From Arthrobacter sp. SLBN-112 (GTDB lineage: Bacteria > Actinomycetota > Actinomycetes > Actinomycetales > Micrococcaceae): DNA of 64,000 nucleotides. Under the pieces are notes generated by a model that made no database searches, was not told the DNA's origin, and saw only the letters and a program-made list of their open reading frames with translations. A program made the position numbers and the translations under genes. Each line of letters starts with the position of its first letter. The first letter of the stretch is position 1. Of the stretch, positions 51,633 to 60,443 are shown piece by piece. The stretch spans positions 1,612,001 through 1,676,000 of the forward strand of contig NZ_JAUSXY010000001.1 of the NCBI RefSeq assembly GCF_030944625.1, read 5' to 3'.

Positions 51633-53122
51633 CAGCGGCCATCATGGCCGGGGCGGCGAGGCTCATCCGGGACACCTTGGAGGCCTACCGCGACGACCCG
51701 GAAGCCGCAGAGGTGCTTCAGGGCTATGCCCGGCGCCTGGCCGAGCCACTTAGGATCGCCGTGGCCGGCATGGTCAAAGCAGGGAAATCCACCCTCCTGA
51801 ACGCCATCATCGGCGAGGAAATCGCTCCTACGGACACCGGCGAATGCACCAGGATCGTCACGTGGTACCGGCACGGGCCCACGCCCCGCATCACGCTGCA
51901 CCCCATCGACGGCGCGCCCCGCACCCTGCCGCTGAAACGCGTGGACGGGCGCCTGGTCTTCGTCCTGGACGGGATGCGGGCGGAGGAAGTGGAGAGGCTG
52001 GACGTCGAATGGCCCTCGCCCGCGCTGCAGGCCATGACGTTGATCGACACCCCCGGTATCGCTTCCCTGTCGAGGGCCGTGTCCGCCCGGACCCTGGCGT
52101 TCCTGACCCCGGAGGATTCGGCGTCGGAGGCCGACGCCGTCATCTACCTGATGCGCCACATGCACGCCTCCGACCTTCGCTTCCTCGAATCCTTTCGGGA
52201 CACCCGGGCCGGGCGCTCCGGCACCGTCAACGCCATCGCGGTGCTGTCCCGGGCCGATGAAGTGGGGGCCGGCCGGATCGACTCGTTGATCTCCGCCGGC
52301 AGCATCGCCGAGAGGTACAGCCGCGATCCCAACCTGCGGAAACTGGCGTTGGCGGTAGTCCCGGTTGCAGGACTCCTGGCCCAAAGTGCCCGCACCCTGC
52401 GCCAGGCGGACTTCGAAGCCCTCCGCATGCTGGCAGGCCTTGACCGGGCAGCGCGCGAACGCGCCCTGCTCTCCGCGGACAGGTTCCGCCGGTCCACCGA
52501 CCCCGAAGGACTGACGGAGGAGGCACGGACGGCACTCCTGGAGCGTTACGGGCTTTTTGGCATCCGGCTTGCCTCGGTCCTTATCCGGAACGGGTTCACG
52601 GAAGCCACGCCCCTTGCCCATGAGCTTGCCCGGCGCAGCGGATTGGACCCGCTGCTGGACGTGCTGGACCGCCAGTTCCAGGCGAGGTCCGAGGCTTTGA
52701 AGGCCAGGACCGCGCTGGCGGCGGTGGAGAACCTCCTGGCAAGCCGCCCCCGCGAGGGGACCGAGCGCCTGGCGGCATCCCTGGAACGGCTCCAGGCGAA
52801 CGCCCACGAGTTCCGGGAACTCCAGTTGCTCGCGGTGTTGCGGACCACGGGGGTGGACCTGCCGCCCGAACTGGCTGCGGAAGCTGAACGGCTCCTCGGC
52901 GGCAGCGGCGCGGCAGCCTGGGTGCGGCTGGACCTGGACGCCGGTTCCGGGCCCGAGGCGCTTGCCGCAGGGGCCCGGGAGTGCCTTGCACGCTGGCGTG
53001 CGGTCGCCGAGAGCCCCCTGACCGGCCGGTCCGCCGCCGAGGCATGCCGGGTGGTGATCCGCAGCTGCGAGGGCGTAGTGGCTGAGTGCGCCGACCGGAA
53101 CCGCCGGCCGCGGTCAGCCTAG
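51629..53122 (+). CDS. iniC: Dynamin-like GTPase, IniC type
   Basis: A 497-residue dynamin-family GTPase. G1 is GMVKAGKSTLLNA near residue 46, a threonine in TGECTRIV may be G2, G3 is DTPGI near 139 and G4 is SRADEVG near 207. The helical C-terminal half lacks the hydrophobic segment seen in its partner, as in mycobacterial IniC. It starts inside the iniA-type gene (ATGA), which suggests the two GTPases are made in equal amounts and may act as a pair. Its stop codon overlaps the stop of the convergent gene. Confidence 0.82.
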   Translation: MTAAIMAGAARLIRDTLEAYRDDPEAAEVLQGYARRLAEPLRIAVAGMVKAGKSTLLNAIIGEEIAPTDTGECTRIVTWYRHGPTPRITLHPIDGAPRTLPLKRVDGRLVFVLDGMRAEEVERLDVEWPSPALQAMTLIDTPGIASLSRAVSARTLAFLTPEDSASEADAVIYLMRHMHASDLRFLESFRDTRAGRSGTVNAIAVLSRADEVGAGRIDSLISAGSIAERYSRDPNLRKLALAVVPVAGLLAQSARTLRQADFEALRMLAGLDRAARERALLSADRFRRSTDPEGLTEEARTALLERYGLFGIRLASVLIRNGFTEATPLAHELARRSGLDPLLDVLDRQFQARSEALKARTALAAVENLLASRPREGTERLAASLERLQANAHEFRELQLLAVLRTTGVDLPPELAAEAERLLGGSGAAAWVRLDLDAGSGPEALAAGARECLARWRAVAESPLTGRSAAEACRVVIRSCEGVVAECADRNRRPRSA

Positions 53123-53682
53123 TGACGCCCCTGCCGCAGCCAGGCACCGGCCGGCGGCAGGAACAGAAGCACCAGTCCGGCGAACGCCAGGGCCAGTCCT
53201 GCCACCCACAGCATCACCACATAGCTGCCGGCCGCACCGGTGGGGACCAGGAAGACGGACGCCAGCAGCAGGACGGGCAGGTGGCTGGCCAGCAGCGGAA
53301 CAAGGACCCAGCGTGCCCAGGCCCGGCGGCCCAGGACCGCGGCCAGGGCCACGGCCTCCAGCAGGGTGACCAGCAGCAGGGCGCCCATGCTTCCCCAGAA
53401 GACGATTTCCGCGGCGGTGCCCACGGACCCCACGCCGCTGCGCGCCGCCATGTCCGCCACCACCGCACGGAGGCGTTGCAGGTTCGAATCGCGTGCCACG
53501 AAGGAGCCGGCCAGGACGGTAAGCCCGGCGAGGAAGCTTAAGACCCAGAGCGTGCGCGCAGTCCGGACAGTGCGGGGCAGGGACGGAGTGGCCGGGATGG
53601 GCGGCGGTGCGGACCAGGACAGACCGGGCCGCGGCGGCGGAGCTGGCAGGCGCCGCTCGTCTCCTCCCGGCGGGGACGTCAT
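53119..53682 (-). CDS. Hypothetical four-helix membrane protein
   Basis: A 187-residue protein with a proline-rich cytoplasmic N-terminus of about 40 residues and four hydrophobic segments (for example TLWVLSFLAGLTVLAGSFVA and MGALLLVTLLEAVALAAVL). I do not recognise a family. The stop overlaps that of the convergent iniC-type gene. It lies five bases after the next minus-strand gene, so the two are probably cotranscribed. Confidence 0.7.
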   Translation of the reverse strand: MTSPPGGDERRLPAPPPRPGLSWSAPPPIPATPSLPRTVRTARTLWVLSFLAGLTVLAGSFVARDSNLQRLRAVVADMAARSGVGSVGTAAEIVFWGSMGALLLVTLLEAVALAAVLGRRAWARWVLVPLLASHLPVLLLASVFLVPTGAAGSYVVMLWVAGLALAFAGLVLLFLPPAGAWLRQGRH

Positions 53683-53687
53683 GGCCC

Positions 53688-54077
53688 CTATTTCAGTCCG
53701 TCGGCATCGTGTTCGTCGGTACCGTGCCGGGGTTTCCGCTCGCCGTCCTTGGCCTTGGCGTCCAGTTCATCCTTGAGCTTCTTGAGCCGTTCAGCCTCGG
53801 CCTGGTTGCGGCGGCGGGCCTCCAGGTTGCGGAGGAAGTCCGGGTCGTCGTCCGGGGCGGTGGGATGGGGATAGCTTGGCCGGGGCTGCGCGGTGCCGCG
53901 CGGCCTGCCGATCAGCAGCCACAGGATGGCGCCCAGGACGGGCAGGATGATCTGGACGATAATCCACGCCGGTTTCGAAATGCCCCTGGTGAGGCGGCCT
54001 TCTGTACGGATCACGTCCACCAGGCCATACACAAAGATGACGAGGACTGCGACGGCCAAAGCCACACGGAAGAGCAT
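53688..54077 (-). CDS. Phospholipase D nuclease N-terminal domain-like (PLDc_N) protein
   Basis: A 129-residue protein with two hydrophobic helices (LAVAVLVIFVYGLVDVI and WIIVQIILPVLGAILWLLIG) followed by GRPRG and a charged, coiled-coil-like tail of about 60 residues. The two-helix core is the PLDc_N domain that usually precedes cardiolipin synthase-type domains but is often free-standing in actinobacteria. No function is known for the stand-alone form. Confidence 0.8.
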   Translation of the reverse strand: MLFRVALAVAVLVIFVYGLVDVIRTEGRLTRGISKPAWIIVQIILPVLGAILWLLIGRPRGTAQPRPSYPHPTAPDDDPDFLRNLEARRRNQAEAERLKKLKDELDAKAKDGERKPRHGTDEHDADGLK

Positions 54078-54138
54078 GCCATCAAGTCTATCGTCCGGAC
54101 GCGCAGGGGCCGCGGGCGGAGGCGGCTAAACTTGGATA

Positions 54139-54447
54139 GTGGCCTTTTTGAAATATTCCCTGATCCGGCTGGCGATCTTCGTGCCCCTGTTCGTCCTGTT
54201 CGCGTTCCTGCAGGTCGGGGTGCTGATGTCCGTGATCTGCGCCGCGCTGATCGCCTTCGCTATCAGCTACCTGTTCTTCCAGAAGCAGCGGGACGCTGCC
54301 ACCGCAGCCCTCCAGCACCGCTTTTCCGGTAAGGCCAAGCCGCTGCGCTCGGCGGGGGAGATCCAGGATGCGAACGCGGAGGATGCCCTGCTCGATGCCA
54401 ACCCGGACATCACCATCAACAACGCCAAGGGCAACAAGAACGCCTAG
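54139..54447 (+). CDS. DUF4229 membrane protein
   Basis: A 102-residue protein with two membrane helices (LIRLAIFVPLFVLFAFLQVG and ICAALIAFAISYLFF) and a charged C-terminal tail ending in NNAKGNKNA. This matches the actinobacterial DUF4229 family of unknown function. It starts with GTG and lies next to menA, as in related genomes. Its stop overlaps the menA stop. Confidence 0.8.
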   Translation: MAFLKYSLIRLAIFVPLFVLFAFLQVGVLMSVICAALIAFAISYLFFQKQRDAATAALQHRFSGKAKPLRSAGEIQDANAEDALLDANPDITINNAKGNKNA

Positions 54448-55325
54448 AACCCGTGGCTGAGGATCAGGCCCAGTGAGAACAACACGCTGTAGCCGAGGTT
54501 GATCAGCCCGGTCTGCTTCAGGACCGGAATCAGGCTCTTGCGCTTGCGCCCGTTGATCATCAGCCAGGCCGGCATCAGGCACGCCGGAATGAGCAGCAGC
54601 ACGATCAGGATCCATGGCCGGCCCGGCGCCAGGATCACCACCAGCAGGATGGCAACGGCCAGCATCAGGACGTAGCTTTCGCGCGCATGCTTGTCGCCCA
54701 GCCGCACGGCGAGGGTCTTCTTTCCGGCCTGCATGTCCGTGGGGATGTCCCTGACGTTGTTGGCCATCAGCAGCGCCGTGGCAATCAGTCCGGTGCCGAT
54801 CGCGCCGATGACTGCCGGCAGGCTGATATGCCCGGCCTGGGTGTAGGTGGTGCCCAGGGTGGCCACGAGGCCGAAGAACACGAACACGAAGAGATCGCCC
54901 AGGCCCATGTAGCCGTAGGGGTTCTTGCCGCCCGTGTAGCCCCAGGCGGCCATGACGCAGCCCAGCCCCACCAGGATCAGCCACCACGCCTGGGTCAGCA
55001 CCACCAGGACCAGGCCGAACAGCATGGCCAGGGCAAACGTGCCGAACGCGGCCCACTTCACGTGTTCAGGCTTGGCCGCGCCGGAGCCGACCAGCCGCAA
55101 CGGCCCCACCCGGTCGTCGTCGGTCCCGCGGATGCCGTCCGAGTAGTCGTTCGCGAAGTTCACGCCCACCTGCAGCAGGAGCGCCACCAGCGCAGCGAGG
55201 ATGGCGTTGGGCAGCAGGAACGAGTCCATTTCGTAGGCGGCGGCGGTGCCGATCAGCACCGGAGCGATCGCTGCCGGCAGTGTCCGGAGTCGGGCGCCTT
55301 GGATCCATTGGGCGGCTGTGGCCAC
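54444..55325 (-). CDS. menA: 1,4-dihydroxy-2-naphthoate polyprenyltransferase
   Basis: A 293-residue UbiA-family prenyltransferase with eight to nine helices. The first aspartate-rich motif is NFANDYSDGIRGTDDDR and the second is NNVRDIPTDMQAGKKTLAV. It attaches the polyprenyl tail to 1,4-dihydroxy-2-naphthoate in menaquinone synthesis. The GTG at 55325 has GAGG upstream. It lies 75 bases after menE in the direction of transcription, completing a menB-menE-menA run. Confidence 0.92.
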   Translation of the reverse strand: MATAAQWIQGARLRTLPAAIAPVLIGTAAAYEMDSFLLPNAILAALVALLLQVGVNFANDYSDGIRGTDDDRVGPLRLVGSGAAKPEHVKWAAFGTFALAMLFGLVLVVLTQAWWLILVGLGCVMAAWGYTGGKNPYGYMGLGDLFVFVFFGLVATLGTTYTQAGHISLPAVIGAIGTGLIATALLMANNVRDIPTDMQAGKKTLAVRLGDKHARESYVLMLAVAILLVVILAPGRPWILIVLLLIPACLMPAWLMINGRKRKSLIPVLKQTGLINLGYSVLFSLGLILSHGF

Positions 55326-55400
55326 GGTTAGTACCTCGTGTTGTTTCGATAAGACGGCAGGATGGAACGGGCGCACCCGCCGCGGTGGTGCAGGTCCACT

Positions 55401-56624
55401 CTACTTTCCCCGGTGCAGGGCGCTGAGTTCCGCGGTCATGGCGAGCCGGTCGGGTTTGCCGTTCGGCAGCATCCGCAGCCCGGACGCGGTGAGGACGGTC
55501 TTGGGCGCCAGGACCCCCAGTTCCTGCTGCCACTGCTGCTGGAGTACGACGGCGGGGTGCCCGGCTTCCTGCCCCGCGCCGGCCTGCCCCGGGCCGCCTT
55601 GGCCGGAGTTGCCGTCCCCGGCCAGGGCGACGTAGGCGGCCACGGCCTGGCCCCATTCCGCGGAAGGAACGCCGGCCACGAAAGCCGAGGAGACGGCATC
55701 GGACTTTTCCAACTGCTCCTGCACGTGCGCGGCGGAAACCTTGATGCCCCCGGTGATGATGACGTCGTCGGCCCGGCCCAGCACGGTGAGGCGGCCGTCG
55801 TCGTCAATGGAGCCGAGGTCGCTGGTGCGGTACCAGCGCACGCCGTCCTCTTCGAAGAACGTCCCGGTTTCTTCATCCGGCGCCTCGATGTAGCCGGCGG
55901 CCACCGTGTCCCCGCCCAGCAGGATCCGGCCGTCCGCGGCCACCCGCACCGAGACGCCTTCCAGGGGGTAGCCGTCGTAGATGCAGCCGCCGGAGGTTTC
56001 GGCGGAACCGTAAGTGGTGACGACGCGGACGCCGGCGTCACGGGCAGCTGCCAGCAGGGACTGCGGCGCCGGGGCGCCGCCCAGCAGGATGGCGTTGAAG
56101 CGGCGGAGCACGGCGAGGGTTTCCGGCGCCGGGTCATCCAGGAGCCGCTGGAGCTGGGTGGGGACCAGGGAGGTGAAGCGGATCTTGTCCGTCAGTTCCA
56201 GCGCGGCTGCGGTGAAGGCCTCCGGCGTGAAACCGCCGGACATGTCCATAACCCAGGGCCGCGTGCCGGCGAACAGTGACCGGACCAGCACCTGGATCCC
56301 GGCAACGAACTGCACGGGCAGCGCCAGCAGCCACTGCCCCTCGCCCTTGAGCCGCAGCGCCGTGGCCATCGAGGATGCTGCCAGGGACTCCACCGTCAGC
56401 AGCGTTGCCTTGGGGGTGCCGGTGGATCCGGACGTGCGGACCACGGCCACGGCGTCATCGCACCCGGGGGTTTCAACGTGTCCCACCACCAGGGCGCCGT
56501 CTGCCCCGACGGAGAGTTCGACGGCGGGGCCCTCGCCGTGGAGGGCGGCCGCCAGGGCTTTCAGGGCAGGTTCGATATTGAGGGGGCCGCCGGTGCCGGC
56601 GGCCGGTGTTTCTTCGCTGTTCAT
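55401..56624 (-). CDS. menE: o-Succinylbenzoate-CoA ligase
   Basis: A 407-residue acyl-CoA ligase of the AMP-binding family. The phosphate loop is VRTSGSTGTPKATLL, the adenine motif is TYGSAETSGG, and the C-terminal hinge is DDVIITGGIKVSAAHV. It is somewhat short for the family because the N-terminal region is reduced. It activates o-succinylbenzoate with CoA for MenB, whose gene is 13 bases upstream on the same strand. Confidence 0.9.
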   Translation of the reverse strand: MNSEETPAAGTGGPLNIEPALKALAAALHGEGPAVELSVGADGALVVGHVETPGCDDAVAVVRTSGSTGTPKATLLTVESLAASSMATALRLKGEGQWLLALPVQFVAGIQVLVRSLFAGTRPWVMDMSGGFTPEAFTAAALELTDKIRFTSLVPTQLQRLLDDPAPETLAVLRRFNAILLGGAPAPQSLLAAARDAGVRVVTTYGSAETSGGCIYDGYPLEGVSVRVAADGRILLGGDTVAAGYIEAPDEETGTFFEEDGVRWYRTSDLGSIDDDGRLTVLGRADDVIITGGIKVSAAHVQEQLEKSDAVSSAFVAGVPSAEWGQAVAAYVALAGDGNSGQGGPGQAGAGQEAGHPAVVLQQQWQQELGVLAPKTVLTASGLRMLPNGKPDRLAMTAELSALHRGK

Positions 56625-56637
56625 TGCCGTTCCTCCC

Positions 56638-57591
56638 TTAGAAGTAGTGCGGGAAGCGTGACCAGTCGGGGTCGCGTTTTTGCAGGAAGGCTTCCTTTCC
56701 TTCCACAGCTTCGTCGGTCATGTACGCCAGCCGGGTGGCTTCGCCGGCAAATACCTGCTGGCCTGCCAAGCCGTCGTCGGCCAGGTTGAAGGCGAACTTC
56801 AGCATACGGATGGCCTGCGGCGACTGCCGGGCGATGTCCGCTGCGTATTCCAGCGCCACCTCCTCCAGGCGTTCGTGGTCCACGGCCTCGTTCACGGCGC
56901 CCATCCGGACCATGTCCTCAGCGGAATATTCGCGGGCCAGGAAGAAGATCTCCCGGGCGGTCTTTTGGCCCACCTGCCGGGCCAGCAGCGCGGAGCCGTA
57001 ACCGGCGTCGAAACTTCCCACCGTGGCGTCCGTCTGCTTGAACTTGCCGTGCTGCCGGGATGCGATGGTGAGGTCGCTGACCACATGCAGCGAGTGGCCG
57101 CCGCCGGCTGCCCAGCCGTTGACGACGGCGATGACCACCTTGGGCATGGTGCGCATGAGCCGCTGGACTTCCAGGATGTGCAGGCGTCCGGCGCGGGCGG
57201 GGTCGATGGTCTCCTGCGTCTCGCCGTCGGCGTACCGGTAACCGTCCCTGCCCCGGATCCTTTGGTCGCCGCCGGAGCAGAAGGAGTGGCCCCCGTCCTT
57301 GGCGGAGGGGCCGTTGCCGGTCAGCAGGACGGTGGCAACGTCCGGGGTCATCCTCGCGTGGTCCATGGCGCGGTAGAGCTCATCCACGGTGCCCGGACGG
57401 AACGCGTTGCGGACCTCCGGCCGGTTGAACGCGATGCGGACCGTGGGCAGGTCACGCACCCAGCCGCCGTCGGAATCCCGCTCCACCTGGCGGTGGTACG
57501 TCATGTCCTGGAAGTCCTCGAAGCCGGAAACCACCCGCCAGCGCATGGGATCGAAGACGTCGGACACCGGGGAGGGGATCTGGTTGCTCAC
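56638..57591 (-). CDS. menB: 1,4-dihydroxy-2-naphthoyl-CoA synthase
   Basis: A 317-residue crotonase-family enzyme with a GTG start. Motifs HSFCSGGDQRIRG, NGWAAGGGHSLHVVSDLTIA and TVGSFDAGYGSALLAR are diagnostic of MenB, including the oxyanion-hole glycines and the active-site Asp and Tyr region. It closes the second ring of the naphthoquinone from o-succinylbenzoyl-CoA. It is the first gene of the menB-menE-menA run. Confidence 0.93.
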   Translation of the reverse strand: MSNQIPSPVSDVFDPMRWRVVSGFEDFQDMTYHRQVERDSDGGWVRDLPTVRIAFNRPEVRNAFRPGTVDELYRAMDHARMTPDVATVLLTGNGPSAKDGGHSFCSGGDQRIRGRDGYRYADGETQETIDPARAGRLHILEVQRLMRTMPKVVIAVVNGWAAGGGHSLHVVSDLTIASRQHGKFKQTDATVGSFDAGYGSALLARQVGQKTAREIFFLAREYSAEDMVRMGAVNEAVDHERLEEVALEYAADIARQSPQAIRMLKFAFNLADDGLAGQQVFAGEATRLAYMTDEAVEGKEAFLQKRDPDWSRFPHYF

Positions 57592-57613
57592 CGTCCAAGT
57601 CTAGTAATCGGCT

Positions 57614-58054
57614 TCAGCTGATGCAGAACTCGTTGCCTTCGGGGTCCGCCATGGTGTGCCAGGAGTGTGGCCCTTGCCCCGCCGTCCAGAGGAAGGAGGC
57701 GCCGCGCGCCTCGAGTTCGCGACGCACCTCGTCCTTGTCCCGGCCGTCCAGCCGGACGTCCCAGTGCACGCGGTTTTTGACGGTCTTCTCCTCGGGCGCG
57801 GTCTGGAACAACATGCGCCGGGCGGGGGCTTTGGCGTCAATTTCCTCGGGCGGCCGGATGGCGGCACCGTCCTTCCACACCAGGTTTCCGCGGTGCGTCA
57901 TGGTTTGGTCCTCGGTGGCATGGCCCTGCTCGATCATGGAGCGGATGAAGCCGGCATCCTGGGGTTCCACCGCCCACTGCAGGGTTTCGGCCCACCAGTC
58001 GGCGAGCTCATGCGGGTTTGAGGAGTCGATCACGATTTGGATATTTAGGCCCAT
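57614..58054 (-). CDS. VOC-family (glyoxalase-like) protein
   Basis: A 146-residue vicinal-oxygen-chelate domain protein with two paired beta-alpha-beta units: IQIVIDSSNPHELADWWAET at the start and VHWDVRLDGRDKDEVRRELE later, ending HTMADPEGNEFCIS. The repeated DPEGNEFC ending is typical of glyoxalase-like or bleomycin-resistance-like proteins. Substrate unknown. It lies 22 bases upstream of menB on the same strand but need not belong to its pathway. Confidence 0.82.
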   Translation of the reverse strand: MGLNIQIVIDSSNPHELADWWAETLQWAVEPQDAGFIRSMIEQGHATEDQTMTHRGNLVWKDGAAIRPPEEIDAKAPARRMLFQTAPEEKTVKNRVHWDVRLDGRDKDEVRRELEARGASFLWTAGQGPHSWHTMADPEGNEFCIS

Positions 58055-58138
58055 CCGTCCACGGTAAGGGCGGCTGCGGAGTTGGGGAAGGGGGTGCCGT
58101 TAACGAGTGGTCCGCTCCTGCAGCGTTGAAAAGTATTC

Positions 58139-58159
58139 TTGACAATATGTCATGACATA
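58139..58159 (+). promoter_or_regulatory. -35 element with overlapping palindromic operator
   Basis: TTGACA (58139-58144) is followed at once by TATGTCATGACATA (58146-58159), a perfect 14-bp palindrome. A regulator bound there would block polymerase. The -10 element is not clear. GntR- or TetR-type regulators bind sites of this shape, and none is encoded nearby. Confidence 0.55.
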
Positions 58160-58216
58160 GGTCACAGTTTCTAGCGGAAAGGGTTTTCCCCGCTACAGCG
58201 AGAGAAGGACAGAGCA

Positions 58217-59494
58217 TTGTCAGAGACGACAAGAACCTCGAGCATTACCCGCCGCCAGTTCGGGCTGACGGCCTTCGGACTCTCGGCCCTGGCAGCCGGC
58301 CTCACCGCCTGCAGCGGAGGAGGGGGAGGCAGCTCCTCGGACGGCGGCTCCAAGACCCTGCAGCTTATCCTGTCCGGCGATACCAACCAGGGTGGCGCGT
58401 TCGCTGCCGCCGCCAAGAAGTACAAGGAAGCCACCGGGATCACCATCGAGGTTGTCGATGTCCCCACCGCGGACATCACCACCAAGCTGAAGAATGCTGC
58501 CACCGCCAACGACCTCCCGGCGCTGGCCCGCGTCACCGCCATCGACCCGCTGTGGGCCAACCAGCTCCAGGACCTCACGGACATCGCCAAGTCACACAAC
58601 ATCGATCCCAACTTCCTCCAGGAATCACCGGACGGCATCATCCCCGCCATCCCCTCGGACCTCACCGCCGTAGGCCTGTTCATCAACAAGAGCCTGTTCG
58701 CCAAGGCCGGCGTCGCCTTCCCCACGTCGATCGACACCACCTGGACCTGGGATGAGTTCATCGCAGCCGTGAACCAGGTCCGCGAGAAGGCAGGCGCCAA
58801 ATACGGTGTGGTGATGGACCGCTCCGGCCACCGGCTGCGCGCCATGATGTACGAATTCGGCAGCACCGCGTTCGCCAAGGAAAACGGCAAGTACGCCGGC
58901 GACAGCAAAGCCGTGGAAGCGCTGGATTACTTCAAGAAGATCAACGACGACCAGACCATGCCCAAATCGGTCTGGCTCAGCGGCGAGGACGGCAACGCCA
59001 TGTTCAAGAGCGGCCAGGTGGCCGCCTACTACTCCGGCAGCTGGCAGGTGGCGGACTTCAACAAGAACATCAAGGACTTCGAGTGGCTGTCCGTGCCGCT
59101 GCCCAAGAAGGAAGTCAACGCCACCAACCTCGGCGGCGGCTTCATGGTGGCCTTCAAGGACACCGGCGCAGATGAGGAAGCCAAGAAGTTCATCGACTGG
59201 TTCTACAACGACGCCAACTACACCGAATTCGCCAAGACAGGCGGCTACCTGCCGGTGAAGGACCTTAAGGTGGACTACCCGTTCCAGCAGTCATCGTTCG
59301 AGCTGTACCAGAAGCAGATCGCCGGCAACCAGGCCAAGGGGGACAACGCCATCAAGCGCGTGGTCATCGAGGCGTACGCCGAAACCCCGTTCTCCGGCGA
59401 CCCGCTGCGGGAGGAGACCGTCAAAATGCTCTCCGGCAGCCAGGACGCCAAGACCACGGTGGACAACATCGTGAAGCTCTACAACGGCGCCTGA
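58217..59494 (+). CDS. Sugar ABC transporter substrate-binding protein, Tat-type lipoprotein
   Basis: A 425-residue family 1 solute-binding protein. It starts at TTG with AAGGA eight bases upstream; no ATG or GTG fits better. The N-terminus SITRRQFGLTAFGLSALAAG has a twin-arginine signal followed by the lipobox LTAC, so it may be exported folded. The mature part (LQLILSGDTNQGGAFAAAAK, DTTWTWDEFIAAVNQV, YYSGSWQVADFNKN) is typical of sugar binders. It is the first gene of an importer operon with an uncharacterised toroid-like protein. Confidence 0.87.
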   Translation: MSETTRTSSITRRQFGLTAFGLSALAAGLTACSGGGGGSSSDGGSKTLQLILSGDTNQGGAFAAAAKKYKEATGITIEVVDVPTADITTKLKNAATANDLPALARVTAIDPLWANQLQDLTDIAKSHNIDPNFLQESPDGIIPAIPSDLTAVGLFINKSLFAKAGVAFPTSIDTTWTWDEFIAAVNQVREKAGAKYGVVMDRSGHRLRAMMYEFGSTAFAKENGKYAGDSKAVEALDYFKKINDDQTMPKSVWLSGEDGNAMFKSGQVAAYYSGSWQVADFNKNIKDFEWLSVPLPKKEVNATNLGGGFMVAFKDTGADEEAKKFIDWFYNDANYTEFAKTGGYLPVKDLKVDYPFQQSSFELYQKQIAGNQAKGDNAIKRVVIEAYAETPFSGDPLREETVKMLSGSQDAKTTVDNIVKLYNGA

Positions 59495-59498
59495 TCCC

Positions 59499-60440
59499 GT
59501 GGCACAACCAACCATCACGCCGACGGCGCCCCCCGCACCGCAGGCAGGACCGGTCCGCAGCAAGTCGGCGCTGAAGCGCCGCAACCGCTACGTCATCGCC
59601 CCGCTGGTCCTCATCGGCGTTAACGTGGTGCTCTTCCTGGTGTTCTTCGTCTGGCCGGGGGCGCTGGGGATGCTGTACTCCTTCACGGACTACCGCGGGA
59701 TCGGCAAGCTGCACTTCATCGGCCTGGCCAACTTCCAGAAGCTCTTCGCGGACGGCTCGTTCTACGCCGCGTTGGGCCGGACCTTCGTGTACACCGTCCT
59801 GTCGGTCCCGCTGGTATATGTCTGCTCCCTGGGCGTGGCCGCGCTGCTGGTCAGCAAGGCCGTCCGCGGTCGCACCGCGGCAAAGACCGTAATCTTCCTG
59901 CCGTGGCTCATTTCACCCATCGTGGTGGGCGTCATCTGGAAGTGGCTGTTCGGCCAGGACTTCGGGTTCATCAACTTCCTGATTTCCGGCCTCGGCGGCA
60001 ATCCGCTGCCGTGGTCCAGCGACGGCAACCTGGCCCTCGCCGTGGTCATCTTCGCCTCGGCATGGGGCGGTACCGCTTTCAACATGCTGTTGTTCATCGC
60101 CGCGCTGAAGAACATCCCGGAGTCCCTGCTGGAGGCCGCGGAACTGGACGGAGCCAACGCCTGGCAGCGTTTCCGGCACGTCACCCTGCCGGGCATCGCG
60201 CCGACGTCGTTCATGGTGGTCCTGCTCTCCACCATCCACGCCATGAAGGAATTCGCCATGATCCAGGCCCTGACCGGCGGCGGCCCCGGAACACAGAACA
60301 CCCTGATCGTGCAGTACATCTACAAGACCGGTTTTGAGCAGTCAAAGGTGGGCTACGCCAGCGCCGCCTCCATGGTGCTGATGGTGGTCCTGCTGGCCAT
60401 CGCCCTCATCCAGCTGCGGTTCAACAGGAAGAAGGGCTGA
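59499..60440 (+). CDS. Sugar ABC transporter permease (MalF-like)
   Basis: A 313-residue permease starting at GTG four bases after the binding protein. The EAA loop is SLLEAAELDGANAWQRFRHV. Six membrane segments begin with YVIAPLVLIGVNVVLFLVFF. It pairs with the following permease. Confidence 0.88.
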   Translation: MAQPTITPTAPPAPQAGPVRSKSALKRRNRYVIAPLVLIGVNVVLFLVFFVWPGALGMLYSFTDYRGIGKLHFIGLANFQKLFADGSFYAALGRTFVYTVLSVPLVYVCSLGVAALLVSKAVRGRTAAKTVIFLPWLISPIVVGVIWKWLFGQDFGFINFLISGLGGNPLPWSSDGNLALAVVIFASAWGGTAFNMLLFIAALKNIPESLLEAAELDGANAWQRFRHVTLPGIAPTSFMVVLLSTIHAMKEFAMIQALTGGGPGTQNTLIVQYIYKTGFEQSKVGYASAASMVLMVVLLAIALIQLRFNRKKG

Positions 60441-60443
60441 TCC

